64,000 bases of DNA from Nereida sp. MMG025 (lineage in GTDB: Bacteria > Pseudomonadota > Alphaproteobacteria > Rhodobacterales > Rhodobacteraceae): the NCBI RefSeq assembly GCF_021654165.1, contig NZ_JAKFZN010000001.1:868001-932000 (forward strand), written 5' to 3'. The notes under the pieces are model-generated. The model was not told the DNA's origin. It searched no databases and worked only from the letters and a program-made list of their open reading frames with translations. Below are positions 44,296-53,249 of the stretch, piece after piece. A program made the position numbers and the translations under genes. The stretch's first letter is position 1. Each line of letters begins with the position of its first letter.

Positions 44296-46074
44296 ATGCC
44301 GCATTACACCGCCCCCACCAAAGACATGCAATTTGTCCTGCACGAGATGCTGAAGGTCTCGGAACAACAGATCACAGGATACGGCGATCTGGACGCCGAT
44401 TTCACATCTGCGATCCTCGAAGAAGCAGGTAAAATTGCCATGGACGTCACCGCACCGCTGAATGTGGTCGGCGACGAAGAGGGCTGTGTTTTGGAAAACG
44501 GCGTTGTGCGCACGCCCAAAGGGTTCAAAGAAGCCTTTGACACCGTCGCCGAAGGCGGCTGGATGGGTCTGGACATGCCCGAAGAATACGGCGGCCAGAA
44601 CATGCCCTACATCATCCAAACAGCAGTGGGCGAAATGCTGTCGTCGGCCAACATGGCCTTCAACATGTATCAAGGTCTGGCCCACGGCGCGATGTCGGCG
44701 ATTGTGGCCCACGGCACAGACGATCAAAAAGAAACCTATCTGCCCAATATGATTGCGGGCAAATGGGGCGGTACCATGAACCTGACCGAACCGCACTGCG
44801 GCACGGATCTGGGCCTGATGCGCACCAAGGCCGAACCACAAGACGACGGCACCTACAAAGTCTCGGGCCAAAAGATCTGGATCTCGGCGGGCGAACACGA
44901 CATGGTCGACAACATCGTCCACCTTGTTCTGGCCAAAATCCCCGGCGAACCTGATGACATCAAAGGTGTGTCGCTGTTTATCGTGCCAAAATTCCTGGTG
45001 AACGCAGACGGCAGCCTTGGCGAACGCAATGCGCTGTCGTGTGGTGGTCTCGAAAAGAAAATGGGCATCCACGGCAACGCCACCTGCGTGATGAACTATG
45101 ATGGCGCAACGGGCTACCTGATCGGCGAGAAAAACAAAGGCATGCGCGCGATGTTCACCATGATGAACGAAGCCCGCATCGGCGTTGGCCTGCAAGGCTA
45201 TGCCCAAGGTGTTGTCGCCTATCAAAACGCGCTTGGCTTTGCCCAGGACCGTCTGCAGGGCCGCGATGTGACAGGTGCCGCAGCACCCGACAAACCCGCT
45301 GATCCCATCATCGTGCACCCCGACGTGCGCCGCAACCTGATGGACCAGAAAGCCTTTATCGAGGGCGCACGCGCCTTTACCTTCTGGGGCTCTACCATGA
45401 TCGACCGCGCCCACCGCGCTGGCGACAAAGACGCCGATGATCTGATCTCGCTGCTCACGCCGATCATCAAAGGCTTCCTGACCGACAAAGGCTTTGAGAC
45501 GACCGTTCTGGCGCAACAAACCCTTGGCGGCAGCGGTTTCACCCGCGAATGGGGCATGGAACAATTCGTGCGCGATGCCCGTATCACCATGATCTATGAA
45601 GGCACCAACGGCGTGCAATCGCTCGACCTTGTAGGCCGCAAACTGGGCCTGAACGGCGGCAAAACCGTCATGGGCTTTTTCGAGCTGGTCAAAAATTACA
45701 TCAAAGACAACGGGGATCACGCCGAGCTGAAGGAACACTTCCTTGAGCCCTTGAAAGCCGCATCCAAAGACCTGCAGGCCGCTGGCATGTATTTCATGCA
45801 AAACGGCATGAAGAACCCCAACAACGCCCTGTCGGGATCGTATGATTTCATGCATCTGTTCGGTCAGGTCTGCATGGGTCTGGTCTGGTCGATGATGGCC
45901 AAAGCCAGCTACGATGCGCTGGAAAATGGGGCCTCGGACACCGAATTCTATCAGACGAAAATCGCAACTGGTAAATACTACATGGCCCGCCACCTGCCCG
46001 TCACCCGCACCCATCTGGCCCGTATCGAAACAGGCGCAGACACGGTGATGGAACTGGACGCGGCCAACTTCTGA
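44296..46074 (+). CDS. Acyl-CoA dehydrogenase, ~590-residue class (DmdC-like length)
   Basis: 592-residue FAD enzyme that makes the trans-2-enoyl-CoA in the first step of beta-oxidation. Family motifs: [13 protein letters not shown] (FAD/substrate binding), [10 protein letters not shown], the R-rich [12 protein letters not shown] and the catalytic Glu E435 in [14 protein letters not shown]. The extra C-terminal region makes it longer than classical ~390-residue enzymes; the class includes DmdC, which acts on methylmercaptopropionyl-CoA. Thiolase and FadJ nearby favour fatty acids. A GGGAGAG site precedes the ATG. Confidence 0.92.
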   Translation: MPHYTAPTKDMQFVLHEMLKVSEQQITGYGDLDADFTSAILEEAGKIAMDVTAPLNVVGDEEGCVLENGVVRTPKGFKEAFDTVAEGGWMGLDMPEEYGGQNMPYIIQTAVGEMLSSANMAFNMYQGLAHGAMSAIVAHGTDDQKETYLPNMIAGKWGGTMNLTEPHCGTDLGLMRTKAEPQDDGTYKVSGQKIWISAGEHDMVDNIVHLVLAKIPGEPDDIKGVSLFIVPKFLVNADGSLGERNALSCGGLEKKMGIHGNATCVMNYDGATGYLIGEKNKGMRAMFTMMNEARIGVGLQGYAQGVVAYQNALGFAQDRLQGRDVTGAAAPDKPADPIIVHPDVRRNLMDQKAFIEGARAFTFWGSTMIDRAHRAGDKDADDLISLLTPIIKGFLTDKGFETTVLAQQTLGGSGFTREWGMEQFVRDARITMIYEGTNGVQSLDLVGRKLGLNGGKTVMGFFELVKNYIKDNGDHAELKEHFLEPLKAASKDLQAAGMYFMQNGMKNPNNALSGSYDFMHLFGQVCMGLVWSMMAKASYDALENGASDTEFYQTKIATGKYYMARHLPVTRTHLARIETGADTVMELDAANF

Positions 46075-46286
46075 TGCCCAAACGCCTTCGCCTGACCCGC
46101 CGCTTTCCTGTCGCCATGACCGAGGATGGCTACCGCCGTCTCAAACGGTTTGCCGCCGATGCGGGGTTGGACGAAGGCGAGGCACTGTCGTTCCTCTTCG
46201 AGAACTTCGACAGCGTTATGGACGACGAAAAATTGCCGCACCGCTTGCGTCTGTTCAACGCCGAATTGGAAGACCGCAAGAAGTAA
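46074..46286 (+). CDS. Small ribbon-helix-helix-like protein
   Basis: 70-residue protein: basic N-terminus ([20 protein letters not shown]) and helices RRLKRFAADAGLDEGEALSF. The strand-helix-helix pattern recalls ribbon-helix-helix DNA-binding proteins, but I do not recognise a family. It overlaps the dehydrogenase stop (TGATG) and is 22 nt before the GST gene, so it belongs to the beta-oxidation operon. A regulatory role in the operon is possible. Confidence 0.65.
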   Translation: MPKRLRLTRRFPVAMTEDGYRRLKRFAADAGLDEGEALSFLFENFDSVMDDEKLPHRLRLFNAELEDRKK

Positions 46287-46308
46287 ATAACCTTGGGAGG
46301 GGTGCCAC

Positions 46309-46938
46309 GTGACAATCAAACTCTACTGCTTCGGCGAAAGCGGCAACGCCTACAAAGCCGCGCTGAGCCTGGAGATGGCAGGCATGGATTGGCAGCCCGT
46401 TTTTGTCGATTTCTTCAAAGGCGCCGCGCGCTCTGACGATTTCAAAAAGCTCAACCCGATGGGCGAAGTGCCCGTCATGGTAAACGGCGATCTGACCCTC
46501 ACCCAATCGGGCGTGATCCAGCAATATGTCGTCGATCAAACGGGCAAACTGGGCAGCGATGACCGGTATGAGCTGCAACGCTGGCTGCTGTGGGACAATC
46601 ACAAGATGTCCTCGCAAGCAGGCGTGCTGCGCTTCATGACCAACTTCCTGCCGCCCGAGAAACGCAACGCCGATGTAAACGCCTTTTTGACAGGCCGTTT
46701 CAAAGCCGCGCTGTCGGTGTTGGACACACATCTGACGGACCGCGACTGGATGGTGGGCGATGCGCTGAGCATCGCAGACATCGCCAACTGCGCGTATCTT
46801 TATTACCCCGAACCCTACGGGTTCGACCGTTCCGATTATCCCGCCATTGACGCATGGCTGACCCGCATCAGCGATCAGCCCCGCTGGAAACACCCCTACG
46901 ATCTGATGCAGCGCGCCTTGCCTGCCTCACCTGAATAA
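46309..46938 (+). CDS. Glutathione S-transferase family protein
   Basis: 209-residue GST. An N-terminal thioredoxin-like domain (KLYCFGESGNAYKAALSLEM, with cis-Pro motif GEVPVM and the TQSGVIQQYV glutathione-site Ser) is followed by the helical domain, ending ISDQPRWKHPYDLM. It starts with GTG at 46309 and has a GGGAGGGG site upstream. In this operon it may handle a reactive acyl-CoA by-product or an unusual substrate; that is inferred. Confidence 0.88.
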   Translation: MTIKLYCFGESGNAYKAALSLEMAGMDWQPVFVDFFKGAARSDDFKKLNPMGEVPVMVNGDLTLTQSGVIQQYVVDQTGKLGSDDRYELQRWLLWDNHKMSSQAGVLRFMTNFLPPEKRNADVNAFLTGRFKAALSVLDTHLTDRDWMVGDALSIADIANCAYLYYPEPYGFDRSDYPAIDAWLTRISDQPRWKHPYDLMQRALPASPE

Positions 46939-46948
46939 GGAGACTACA

Positions 46949-48160
46949 ATGTCCGAAGCCTATATCTATGACGCCGTGCGCACCCCGCGCGGCAAAGGCC
47001 GCAAAGACGGCAGCCTGCATGAAGTGACATCCGTGCGCCTGTCCGCGCAAGTTCTCAATGCCGTCAAGGAACGCAACAACCTTGAAGGCCACGCCGTCGA
47101 AGATGTCATCTGGGGCAACGTCACCCAAGTGATGGAACAAGGCGGCTGTCTGGCCCGCACGGCCGTTCTGGCCTCAGACCTCGATGAACGCATCCCGGGC
47201 CTTGCCATTAACCGGTTCTGCGCGTCTGGCATGGAAGCCGTTAACCTTGCTGCAAACCAAGTCAAAGGCGGCGCAGGCGACGCCTATATCGCAGGCGGCG
47301 TCGAAATGATGGGCCGCGTCGCCATGGGCAGCGACGGTGCTGCGATTGCCGTGGACCCAAGCGTCGCGATGGAAACCTATTTCGTCCCCCAAGGGATTTC
47401 CGCCGACATCATCGCCACCGAATACGGGTTTTCGCGCGATGACGCCGACCAACTGGCGATGAAATCCCAACAGCGTGCCAAAGCCGCTTGGGATGACAAG
47501 CGTTTCGACAAATCTGTGATCACAGTGCGCGACCAAAACGGTCTCGAAATCCTCAGCCACGACGAATACATGCGCCCCCAGACCGATATGCAATCCCTCG
47601 GCGGCCTGAACCCTGCATTCCAAGCCATGGGCGAAGTTATGCCCGGCTTCGACAAAATCGCACTGATGAAATACCCGCACCTTGAGAAGATCAACCACAT
47701 CCACCACGCAGGCAATTCATCGGGCATCGTCGACGGTGCTGCGGGTGTCCTGATCGGCTCCAAAGAGTTCGGTGAGCGTAATGGCCTCAAGCCGCGCGCG
47801 CGTATCCGCCAGACCGCCAAAATCGGCACTGATCCGACGATCATGCTGACAGGCCCCGTGCCTGTGACCCACAAGATCCTCGCGGATTCTGGCATGAATA
47901 TCAAAGACATCAACCTGTTCGAGGTGAACGAAGCCTTTGCCTCGGTGGTTTTGCGCTTCATGCAAGCCTTTGATGTCGACGACAGTGTGGTCAACGTCAA
48001 CGGCGGCTCGATCGCCATGGGCCACCCGCTTGGTGCGACAGGCGCCATCATCATCGGCACTTTGCTGGACGAGTTGGAACGCTCGGACAAAGAAGTCGGC
48101 CTCGCCACCCTGTGCATCGCATCGGGCATGGGTGCGGCAACAATCATCGAACGCGTGTAA
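46949..48160 (+). CDS. Acetyl-CoA C-acyltransferase (thiolase)
   Basis: 403-residue degradative thiolase that cleaves 3-ketoacyl-CoA to acetyl-CoA and a shortened acyl-CoA. The catalytic set is intact: C91 in NRFCASGMEAV, His in GSIAMGHPLGATGA, and C389 in ATLCIASGMGAA. Length fits FadA/FadI. It is 10 nt after the GST gene with an AAGGAG site and 12 nt before the multifunctional FadJ-type gene. Confidence 0.95.
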   Translation: MSEAYIYDAVRTPRGKGRKDGSLHEVTSVRLSAQVLNAVKERNNLEGHAVEDVIWGNVTQVMEQGGCLARTAVLASDLDERIPGLAINRFCASGMEAVNLAANQVKGGAGDAYIAGGVEMMGRVAMGSDGAAIAVDPSVAMETYFVPQGISADIIATEYGFSRDDADQLAMKSQQRAKAAWDDKRFDKSVITVRDQNGLEILSHDEYMRPQTDMQSLGGLNPAFQAMGEVMPGFDKIALMKYPHLEKINHIHHAGNSSGIVDGAAGVLIGSKEFGERNGLKPRARIRQTAKIGTDPTIMLTGPVPVTHKILADSGMNIKDINLFEVNEAFASVVLRFMQAFDVDDSVVNVNGGSIAMGHPLGATGAIIIGTLLDELERSDKEVGLATLCIASGMGAATIIERV

Positions 48161-48172
48161 GGAGCCATTCAG

Positions 48173-50374
48173 ATGTCTGACTTTTCAATGAATATCGACG
48201 CTGACGGCGTAGCTGTGATCACATGGGATACCGTTGGCAAATCCATGAACGTGATGAACCAACAAGGGTTCGACGATCTGGACAAATTGATCGACGAAGT
48301 GCTGTCAAATGACGCCATCAAAGGCGCTGTGATCACATCTGGCAAAGACGGCTCCTTTGCAGGCGGGATGGACCTGAACATCATCTCCAAGATGAAGGAA
48401 ATGGCCGGCGATGATCCTGCCAAGGGCCTGTTTGAGGGGCTGATGAACACCCACGCCATGCTGCGCAAAATCGAACGTGCTGGCATGGAGCCCAAAACCA
48501 ACAAGGGCGGCAAACCGATTGCTGCAGCCCTGCCTGGCACAGCACTTGGTATCGGGTTCGAGATCCCTCTGGCCTGCCACCGCATCTTTGCGGCAGACAA
48601 CCCAAAGGCGAAAATCGGCCTTCCAGAAATCATGGTCGGCATCTTTCCGGGCATGGGCGGCACAACGCGGGTCACACGTCTGCTCGGCGCCATGGGGGCC
48701 TCACCTTTCCTGCTGGAAGGCAAGCTGAGCAATCCGCAAAAGGCCAAATCTGCAGGCCTGATCCACGAAGTTGTGCCTGCAGATGAATTGCTGGCCAAGG
48801 CCAAAGAATGGGTCTTGTCAGAACCCAAGATCGTCAAACCATGGGACGAAAAGGGCTACAAAATGCCCGGTGGCGCGCCCTATCACCCTGCTGGCTTCAT
48901 GACCTTCGTTGGGGCATCGGCAATGGTTAACGGCAACACCAAAGGCGTCTACCCCGCCGCCAAGGCGCTGCTGTCATCGGTCTATGAAGGCGCGATGGTC
49001 GACTTTGACACCGCCATCAAGATCGAGGCGCGTTGGTTCACTAATGTGCTGATGAACCCAAGCAGTTCGAACATGATCCGCAGCCTGTTCATCAACAAAG
49101 AAGCGCTGGAAAAAGGCGCTGTCCGCCCCGCTGATGTGGACGATCAAAAGGTCACCAAAGTCGGCGTCATGGGCGCGGGCATGATGGGGGCTGGCATCGC
49201 GCTGGTGTCGGCTATGGCTGGCATCGAAGTGGTGCTGATCGACCAAAAGCAAGACGCCGCAGACAAGGGTAAAGCATATGTCGAAAGCTATCTGGACAAG
49301 GGCATTTCACGCAAGAAAACAACGCCTGAAAAGAAAGATCAGGTGCTTGGTTTGATCACGGCGACCACCGATTATGACGCGCTCAAAGGCGCTGATCTGA
49401 TCGTCGAAGCCGTGTTCGAAGATCCTGCGATCAAGGCGGAGGTTACCAAAAACGTAGAGGCCGTTGTGGGCGAGGATTGCATCTTTGCCACCAACACATC
49501 GACCTTGCCGATCACTGATTTGGCCAAGGCCAGCAAACGCCCTGAACAGTTCATCGGCATCCACTTCTTCAGCCCCGTTGAAAAGATGATGCTGGTCGAA
49601 ATCATCAAAGGCAAAGAAACAGGTGACCGCGCAGTTGCCAAGGCGCTGGACTTTGTGCGCCAGATCAAAAAGACGCCGATCGTGGTTAACGACGCGCGGT
49701 TCTTCTATGCCAACCGCTGCATCATCCCCTACATCAACGAAGGCATCCGCATGGTCGCCGAAGGGGTTGAACCCGCACTCATCGAAAATGCGGCCAAACT
49801 GGTGGGCATGCCATTGGGGCCGCTGCAACTGGTCGATGAAACCAGCATTGATCTGGGCGTCAAAATCGCCAAGGCCACCCGCGCCGCGATGGGGGATGCC
49901 TATCCCGATGGTGCCGTGGATGACGTGCTGTTCTGGATGGCCGACGAAGGCCGTTTGGGCCGCAAATCCAACAGCGGCTTTTACACCTATGACGCGAAAG
50001 GCAAACGCGGTCTGCTTTGGGAGGGTCTGAGCGCGAAATACCCCGTCGCCGACGATCAGCCCGATTTGCAAACGGTGCAACACCGCTTGTTGTTCGCCCA
50101 AACGCTCGAAGCCGTGCGCGCCCTCGAAGACGGTGTTCTGATGGACATCCGCGAAGGCGATGTGGGCGCGATCCTGGGATGGGGCTTTGCACCTTGGTCG
50201 GGCGGGCCGCTGTCGTGGCTTGATATGATCGGCGCCCCCTATGCGGCTGAGGTCTGTGATCAACTGACCGCAGAATTTGGCGATCGGTTCAGCTGCCCTG
50301 ATCTGCTGCGCGACATGGCCGACAAAAACCAAAGCTTCTACGGACGCTTTGGCGGCGAAAAGAAAGCGGCCTAA
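48173..50374 (+). CDS. 3-hydroxyacyl-CoA dehydrogenase / enoyl-CoA hydratase (FadJ-type)
   Basis: 733-residue two-function beta-oxidation enzyme. The N-terminal crotonase domain (about 1-300) has the oxyanion loop GSFAGGMDLNI and GIFPGMGGTTR; the NAD domain starts VGVMGAGMMGAGIALVSAMAG near residue 325, with FIGIHFFSPVEKMMLVEI and a repeated C-terminal helical domain. It hydrates enoyl-CoA and oxidises 3-hydroxyacyl-CoA to feed the thiolase next to it. Last gene of the operon; a GC-rich stem follows. Confidence 0.95.
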   Translation: MSDFSMNIDADGVAVITWDTVGKSMNVMNQQGFDDLDKLIDEVLSNDAIKGAVITSGKDGSFAGGMDLNIISKMKEMAGDDPAKGLFEGLMNTHAMLRKIERAGMEPKTNKGGKPIAAALPGTALGIGFEIPLACHRIFAADNPKAKIGLPEIMVGIFPGMGGTTRVTRLLGAMGASPFLLEGKLSNPQKAKSAGLIHEVVPADELLAKAKEWVLSEPKIVKPWDEKGYKMPGGAPYHPAGFMTFVGASAMVNGNTKGVYPAAKALLSSVYEGAMVDFDTAIKIEARWFTNVLMNPSSSNMIRSLFINKEALEKGAVRPADVDDQKVTKVGVMGAGMMGAGIALVSAMAGIEVVLIDQKQDAADKGKAYVESYLDKGISRKKTTPEKKDQVLGLITATTDYDALKGADLIVEAVFEDPAIKAEVTKNVEAVVGEDCIFATNTSTLPITDLAKASKRPEQFIGIHFFSPVEKMMLVEIIKGKETGDRAVAKALDFVRQIKKTPIVVNDARFFYANRCIIPYINEGIRMVAEGVEPALIENAAKLVGMPLGPLQLVDETSIDLGVKIAKATRAAMGDAYPDGAVDDVLFWMADEGRLGRKSNSGFYTYDAKGKRGLLWEGLSAKYPVADDQPDLQTVQHRLLFAQTLEAVRALEDGVLMDIREGDVGAILGWGFAPWSGGPLSWLDMIGAPYAAEVCDQLTAEFGDRFSCPDLLRDMADKNQSFYGRFGGEKKAA

Positions 50375-50771
50375 AACCTGAAGCTCCAGGGTGCAGCCCC
50401 GCCGCAATCGGTGGGGCTGTGCCGTATTTCATGCAGACCGGCGCAACACCACCGTGCGCAGGTGCTACCTGCCGTTAACCATTGTGCGGCATAGTGTTAC
50501 CCAAGAACGTTCTTATCCAAATGGTCCCACAGGCGCGCAAGCGTCGTTCCAGTGAACCAAGGTTTGGCATCCTTGATCTTGACCGCACACTCCCTTTGGC
50601 AGGCCTGCCGATCACATTCATACAAACCCCGTTCCACCCGATATCGCAAATGCCAGCAGGCTTTGCGCGCAACAGGCTGTCCAAAAAGAAAACGCCCCGC
50701 GATGAAATCGCAGGGCGCTCCCGTCTGTCGGGTATCCAAGTGTGACGCGAAGATCCCCAGACGGACCTGAA
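50375..50771. other. 397-bp intergenic region with two hairpins
   Basis: No gene I can support. A 10-bp stem at 50394-50403 / 50410-50419 sits 20 nt past the fadJ-type stop but lacks a good T-run. A second stem belongs to the Hint gene terminator. Frames in between have no ribosome site or family match. Confidence 0.6.
50683..50717 (-). terminator. Rho-independent terminator of the Hint gene
   Basis: A 10-bp stem (50708-50717 with 50693-50702, one G-U) with a 5-nt loop is followed on the minus strand by TTTTCTTTTT. It is 54 nt after the Hint stop codon. Confidence 0.85.
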
Positions 50772-51446
50772 TTAGGCGGCGGCGCGAAAGCCGTGTTGGG
50801 CGGCGGCAGGGCGGCGCGATTGATCTTCGATCAACAGGCATTCAATCAGATCATCTGCCTGCTCAACGCTCAGCGGCGTGTAAAGTGGCTCTTCTGCGCC
50901 ACCAAAAAGGTCGCTCACAAAATCGGTGCCGCGGGGGCAGAAAAACAACGCGCCGGAATTGGCAAACACCACCTCGTCTTGCGCAAAGACCAGCTCGATC
51001 ACGTCAATTTTTTCATGTGGGAACGACCGTTGAATGCCGCGGAAGCCTTCCAAGGCCGCCGCAGGGATCAACGCAAAAGGATCCCCAAAGACTTGCTCGG
51101 CCGTGTCGCTTTCCAGCAAAACATGCTGCTCGGGTGCCATCCACATATCTTCGCGGTTGCCCAATGCGCCAGCTGGCACAAGCATGGGCCACATGTGATC
51201 GGGGCAAGGACGCGCACCTGACCACAAAACGCGGCGGCGCACTTCGATCACCGTCTGCATGCCACCGTCAAAGGTCAGAACCTTATCGCCGGCAACCACG
51301 CCTTCCACAACGCGCCACCCCGTTGGGGTTGCCACTTTCGTGCCGCCAACCAAACCGGTGGTCGAGATCATCTCGGACCCGTTCCATGCGCCCGAACGGT
51401 CGCTCATATCCATTGTGGCAGTCTTATCGGCGCGAAAGTTGAACAT
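50772..51446 (-). CDS. Hint (Hedgehog/intein) domain protein
   Basis: 224-residue protein with a Hint_2-type domain. Block A reads GTKVATPTGWRVVEGVVAGDKV, then MQTVIEVRRRVLW and the block with NREDMWMAPEQHVLLES, which holds the conserved His. The residue before GTKV, where intein/hedgehog proteins carry the nucleophile Cys, is Gly, so self-splicing or cleavage is doubtful. Similar proteins are common in Roseobacters and unexplained. GGGGACA-type ribosome site before ATG 51446. No signal peptide. Confidence 0.75.
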   Translation of the reverse strand: MFNFRADKTATMDMSDRSGAWNGSEMISTTGLVGGTKVATPTGWRVVEGVVAGDKVLTFDGGMQTVIEVRRRVLWSGARPCPDHMWPMLVPAGALGNREDMWMAPEQHVLLESDTAEQVFGDPFALIPAAALEGFRGIQRSFPHEKIDVIELVFAQDEVVFANSGALFFCPRGTDFVSDLFGGAEEPLYTPLSVEQADDLIECLLIEDQSRRPAAAQHGFRAAA

Positions 51447-51635
51447 CTTATGTCCCCGGTGTCGGCCCAGATTGTCTTGGGCGGTGTTTCGTTTGCGTTG
51501 AAACCATATGGGGTGATTCCAAGGGCGCTCCTTGGTCCGAAAAAAGGCGCAAATAGGTCATTGATGCGCCCAAAGCTGGTAAACAGGGGGTTAACGAAAA
51601 GATTGAAGCCAATTTGGCGACAATTTTAGGTGTTT

Positions 51636-52280
51636 TCAGAAGGAATAGCCAAACCGCGCGATATCTTCGGCACAGGCTTGCGCGATGGCATTTTGTGAGT
51701 CGCGGGTAAAATAGGGTTGGTAGTCCCCGCCGCGTTTCGAGGCATTGGCCCTTGGAACATCCAAGCCAAACCCCAGATGGGCCTCAAACGGGGCAAGGTC
51801 CTGGGCAAGATGTTCGAGACGCACAAATGCATTGCACCGCTCTGCCCCGTTTGTATCCGTCACATATGCCCCGAATGGATGGCTGCGAAAACTGGTTAAC
51901 GTCTCGTCCGACGTGATAAAGCGTTCAAACGTGGTCGCCTTGGCCTGCCACACGGCGGGGTGGGCAAAATCCTGTTCGCGCAGCCAATGGTAATAACTGA
52001 CAGCGCGGTCCCACGGGTTGCGCACCAGCGTCACGATAAATGTCTGCGCCAGATCTTCCGGCGTGATCAGCCCATCAATATCGCGCAGGGTGCTGTGCTT
52101 CCAAAGCCGCCCTGCCACCTGCAGGCTCTTTTGCCGTTTATGCCGCGCCTTGGCCTTGGGGGTGTCGCCCACGATGACATCATCGGCCATCGCACGGTCC
52201 TCAAGCGCAAGTGTCAGCGCCGTGCCGCCCGTTTTGGGCGCGTGGACAAACAGGTATTTGCGCCCCTTGGAATAGATCAT
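51636..52280 (-). CDS. Sulfotransferase-family (PAPS-dependent) protein
   Basis: 214-residue protein. The 5'-phosphosulfate loop HAPKTGGTALTLAL (residues 13-26) and the 3'-phosphate motif LVRNPWDRAVSYYHWL are both visible, as in Sulfotransfer_2 family members. It would move sulfate from PAPS to a carbohydrate or similar acceptor. The start overlaps the EamA stop by ATGA. The 189-bp gap to the Hint gene holds no gene I can support. Confidence 0.85.
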   Translation of the reverse strand: MIYSKGRKYLFVHAPKTGGTALTLALEDRAMADDVIVGDTPKAKARHKRQKSLQVAGRLWKHSTLRDIDGLITPEDLAQTFIVTLVRNPWDRAVSYYHWLREQDFAHPAVWQAKATTFERFITSDETLTSFRSHPFGAYVTDTNGAERCNAFVRLEHLAQDLAPFEAHLGFGLDVPRANASKRGGDYQPYFTRDSQNAIAQACAEDIARFGYSF

Positions 52281-53170
52281 GCGGGCACCTGTGCCGCCCG
52301 ACTGCGCAGCGCAATCACCGCGCCCGTCACAATGATAAGGGCGATGCCAAGCAACCCCAGTGGCCCCAAAATTGTGCCGAACATCACATAGGTCGTGATA
52401 CTGGCAAAGATCAGCAAGGTGTATTCAAAGACCGATACATATGTCGCTTCTCCGATCAGATAGGCCTGCATGATAAGCCCGATCCCCACCAAAGACACCA
52501 AGGCCTGCGCGATCAAAATCCACCATGTCTGCGCCGATGGCCACACCCAAGCGCGGCTCAGGTAGGTATCGCCTGCATTCATCTGGAAATAGACCGAGAC
52601 CAGTGCCGCCACCACGCCGATCATCGTCATATAGGTCCACAGCAACGACAAGGCGCTTTCGCCTTCGCACCATTTGCGTGTGGCCAGATTGCCGATGGCG
52701 TAACAGACCCCCGCGCTCATCGGGATCAGGTTTTCCCAACCAAAGGCACCCACGTCGGGTTTCAGCACAAGCAAGCAGCCCGCAAACCCGCAAAGCGCCG
52801 CGATCAGGCGCACATGTCCGATCTTTTCACGCGACCAGATGGCATTGATGAACACCATCAAGACAGGCGCGGTGAACAGCCCTGCCGCCACCACAGGCAA
52901 GGGGAAAAACCCAAGCGAGCCGAAATAAAGGATCATTGCTGCGGTAAAAAACACATTGCGCGCCACGACCCATCCAATGCGCTTGGGCCACATGATCCAG
53001 CCGCGCCACAGGGCGACGGCCCAGACAAACCCCACCGCGATGGTGCTGCGCACCGTGTGGAATTGCCACAGGCTGATCTCGTCCGAGATATAGACGATGA
53101 AATTGTCGATCACGCCAAGGATCGCCATTCCGGTGATCATGAATCCGATTGCGGGTAAATTTTGGTTCAT
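52277..53170 (-). CDS. EamA/DMT-family transporter
   Basis: 297-residue membrane protein with ten hydrophobic segments in two five-helix repeats, the drug/metabolite transporter pattern (e.g. LGVIDNFIVYISDEISLWQ and VSVFEYTLLIFASITTYVMFG). Substrate unknown. The start at 53170 (MNQNLPAIGF) is preferred to 53206. Cotranscribed with the sulfotransferase gene (ATGA overlap); together they may modify or export a metabolite, but that is speculation. Confidence 0.88.
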   Translation of the reverse strand: MNQNLPAIGFMITGMAILGVIDNFIVYISDEISLWQFHTVRSTIAVGFVWAVALWRGWIMWPKRIGWVVARNVFFTAAMILYFGSLGFFPLPVVAAGLFTAPVLMVFINAIWSREKIGHVRLIAALCGFAGCLLVLKPDVGAFGWENLIPMSAGVCYAIGNLATRKWCEGESALSLLWTYMTMIGVVAALVSVYFQMNAGDTYLSRAWVWPSAQTWWILIAQALVSLVGIGLIMQAYLIGEATYVSVFEYTLLIFASITTYVMFGTILGPLGLLGIALIIVTGAVIALRSRAAQVPA

Positions 53171-53249
53171 GGCGCTATCCTTGGCCTCTTGCATTGTGCG
53201 ACGCAAGCGCCATAGTCAAAAGTCAGACATTTGAAGGGGAGGTTTGCAA

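Noticed and set aside
44140-46014. 624-codon open frame on the minus strand
   Set aside because: It is fully antisense to the acyl-CoA dehydrogenase, which has all family motifs; GC-rich third positions create such shadows.
49307-50407. 366-codon open frame on the minus strand
   Set aside because: Antisense shadow of the FadJ-type gene.
50475-50745. Short frames in the 50.4-50.8 kb gap
   Set aside because: No ribosome site, no recognisable sequence, and overlap with the Hint terminator.
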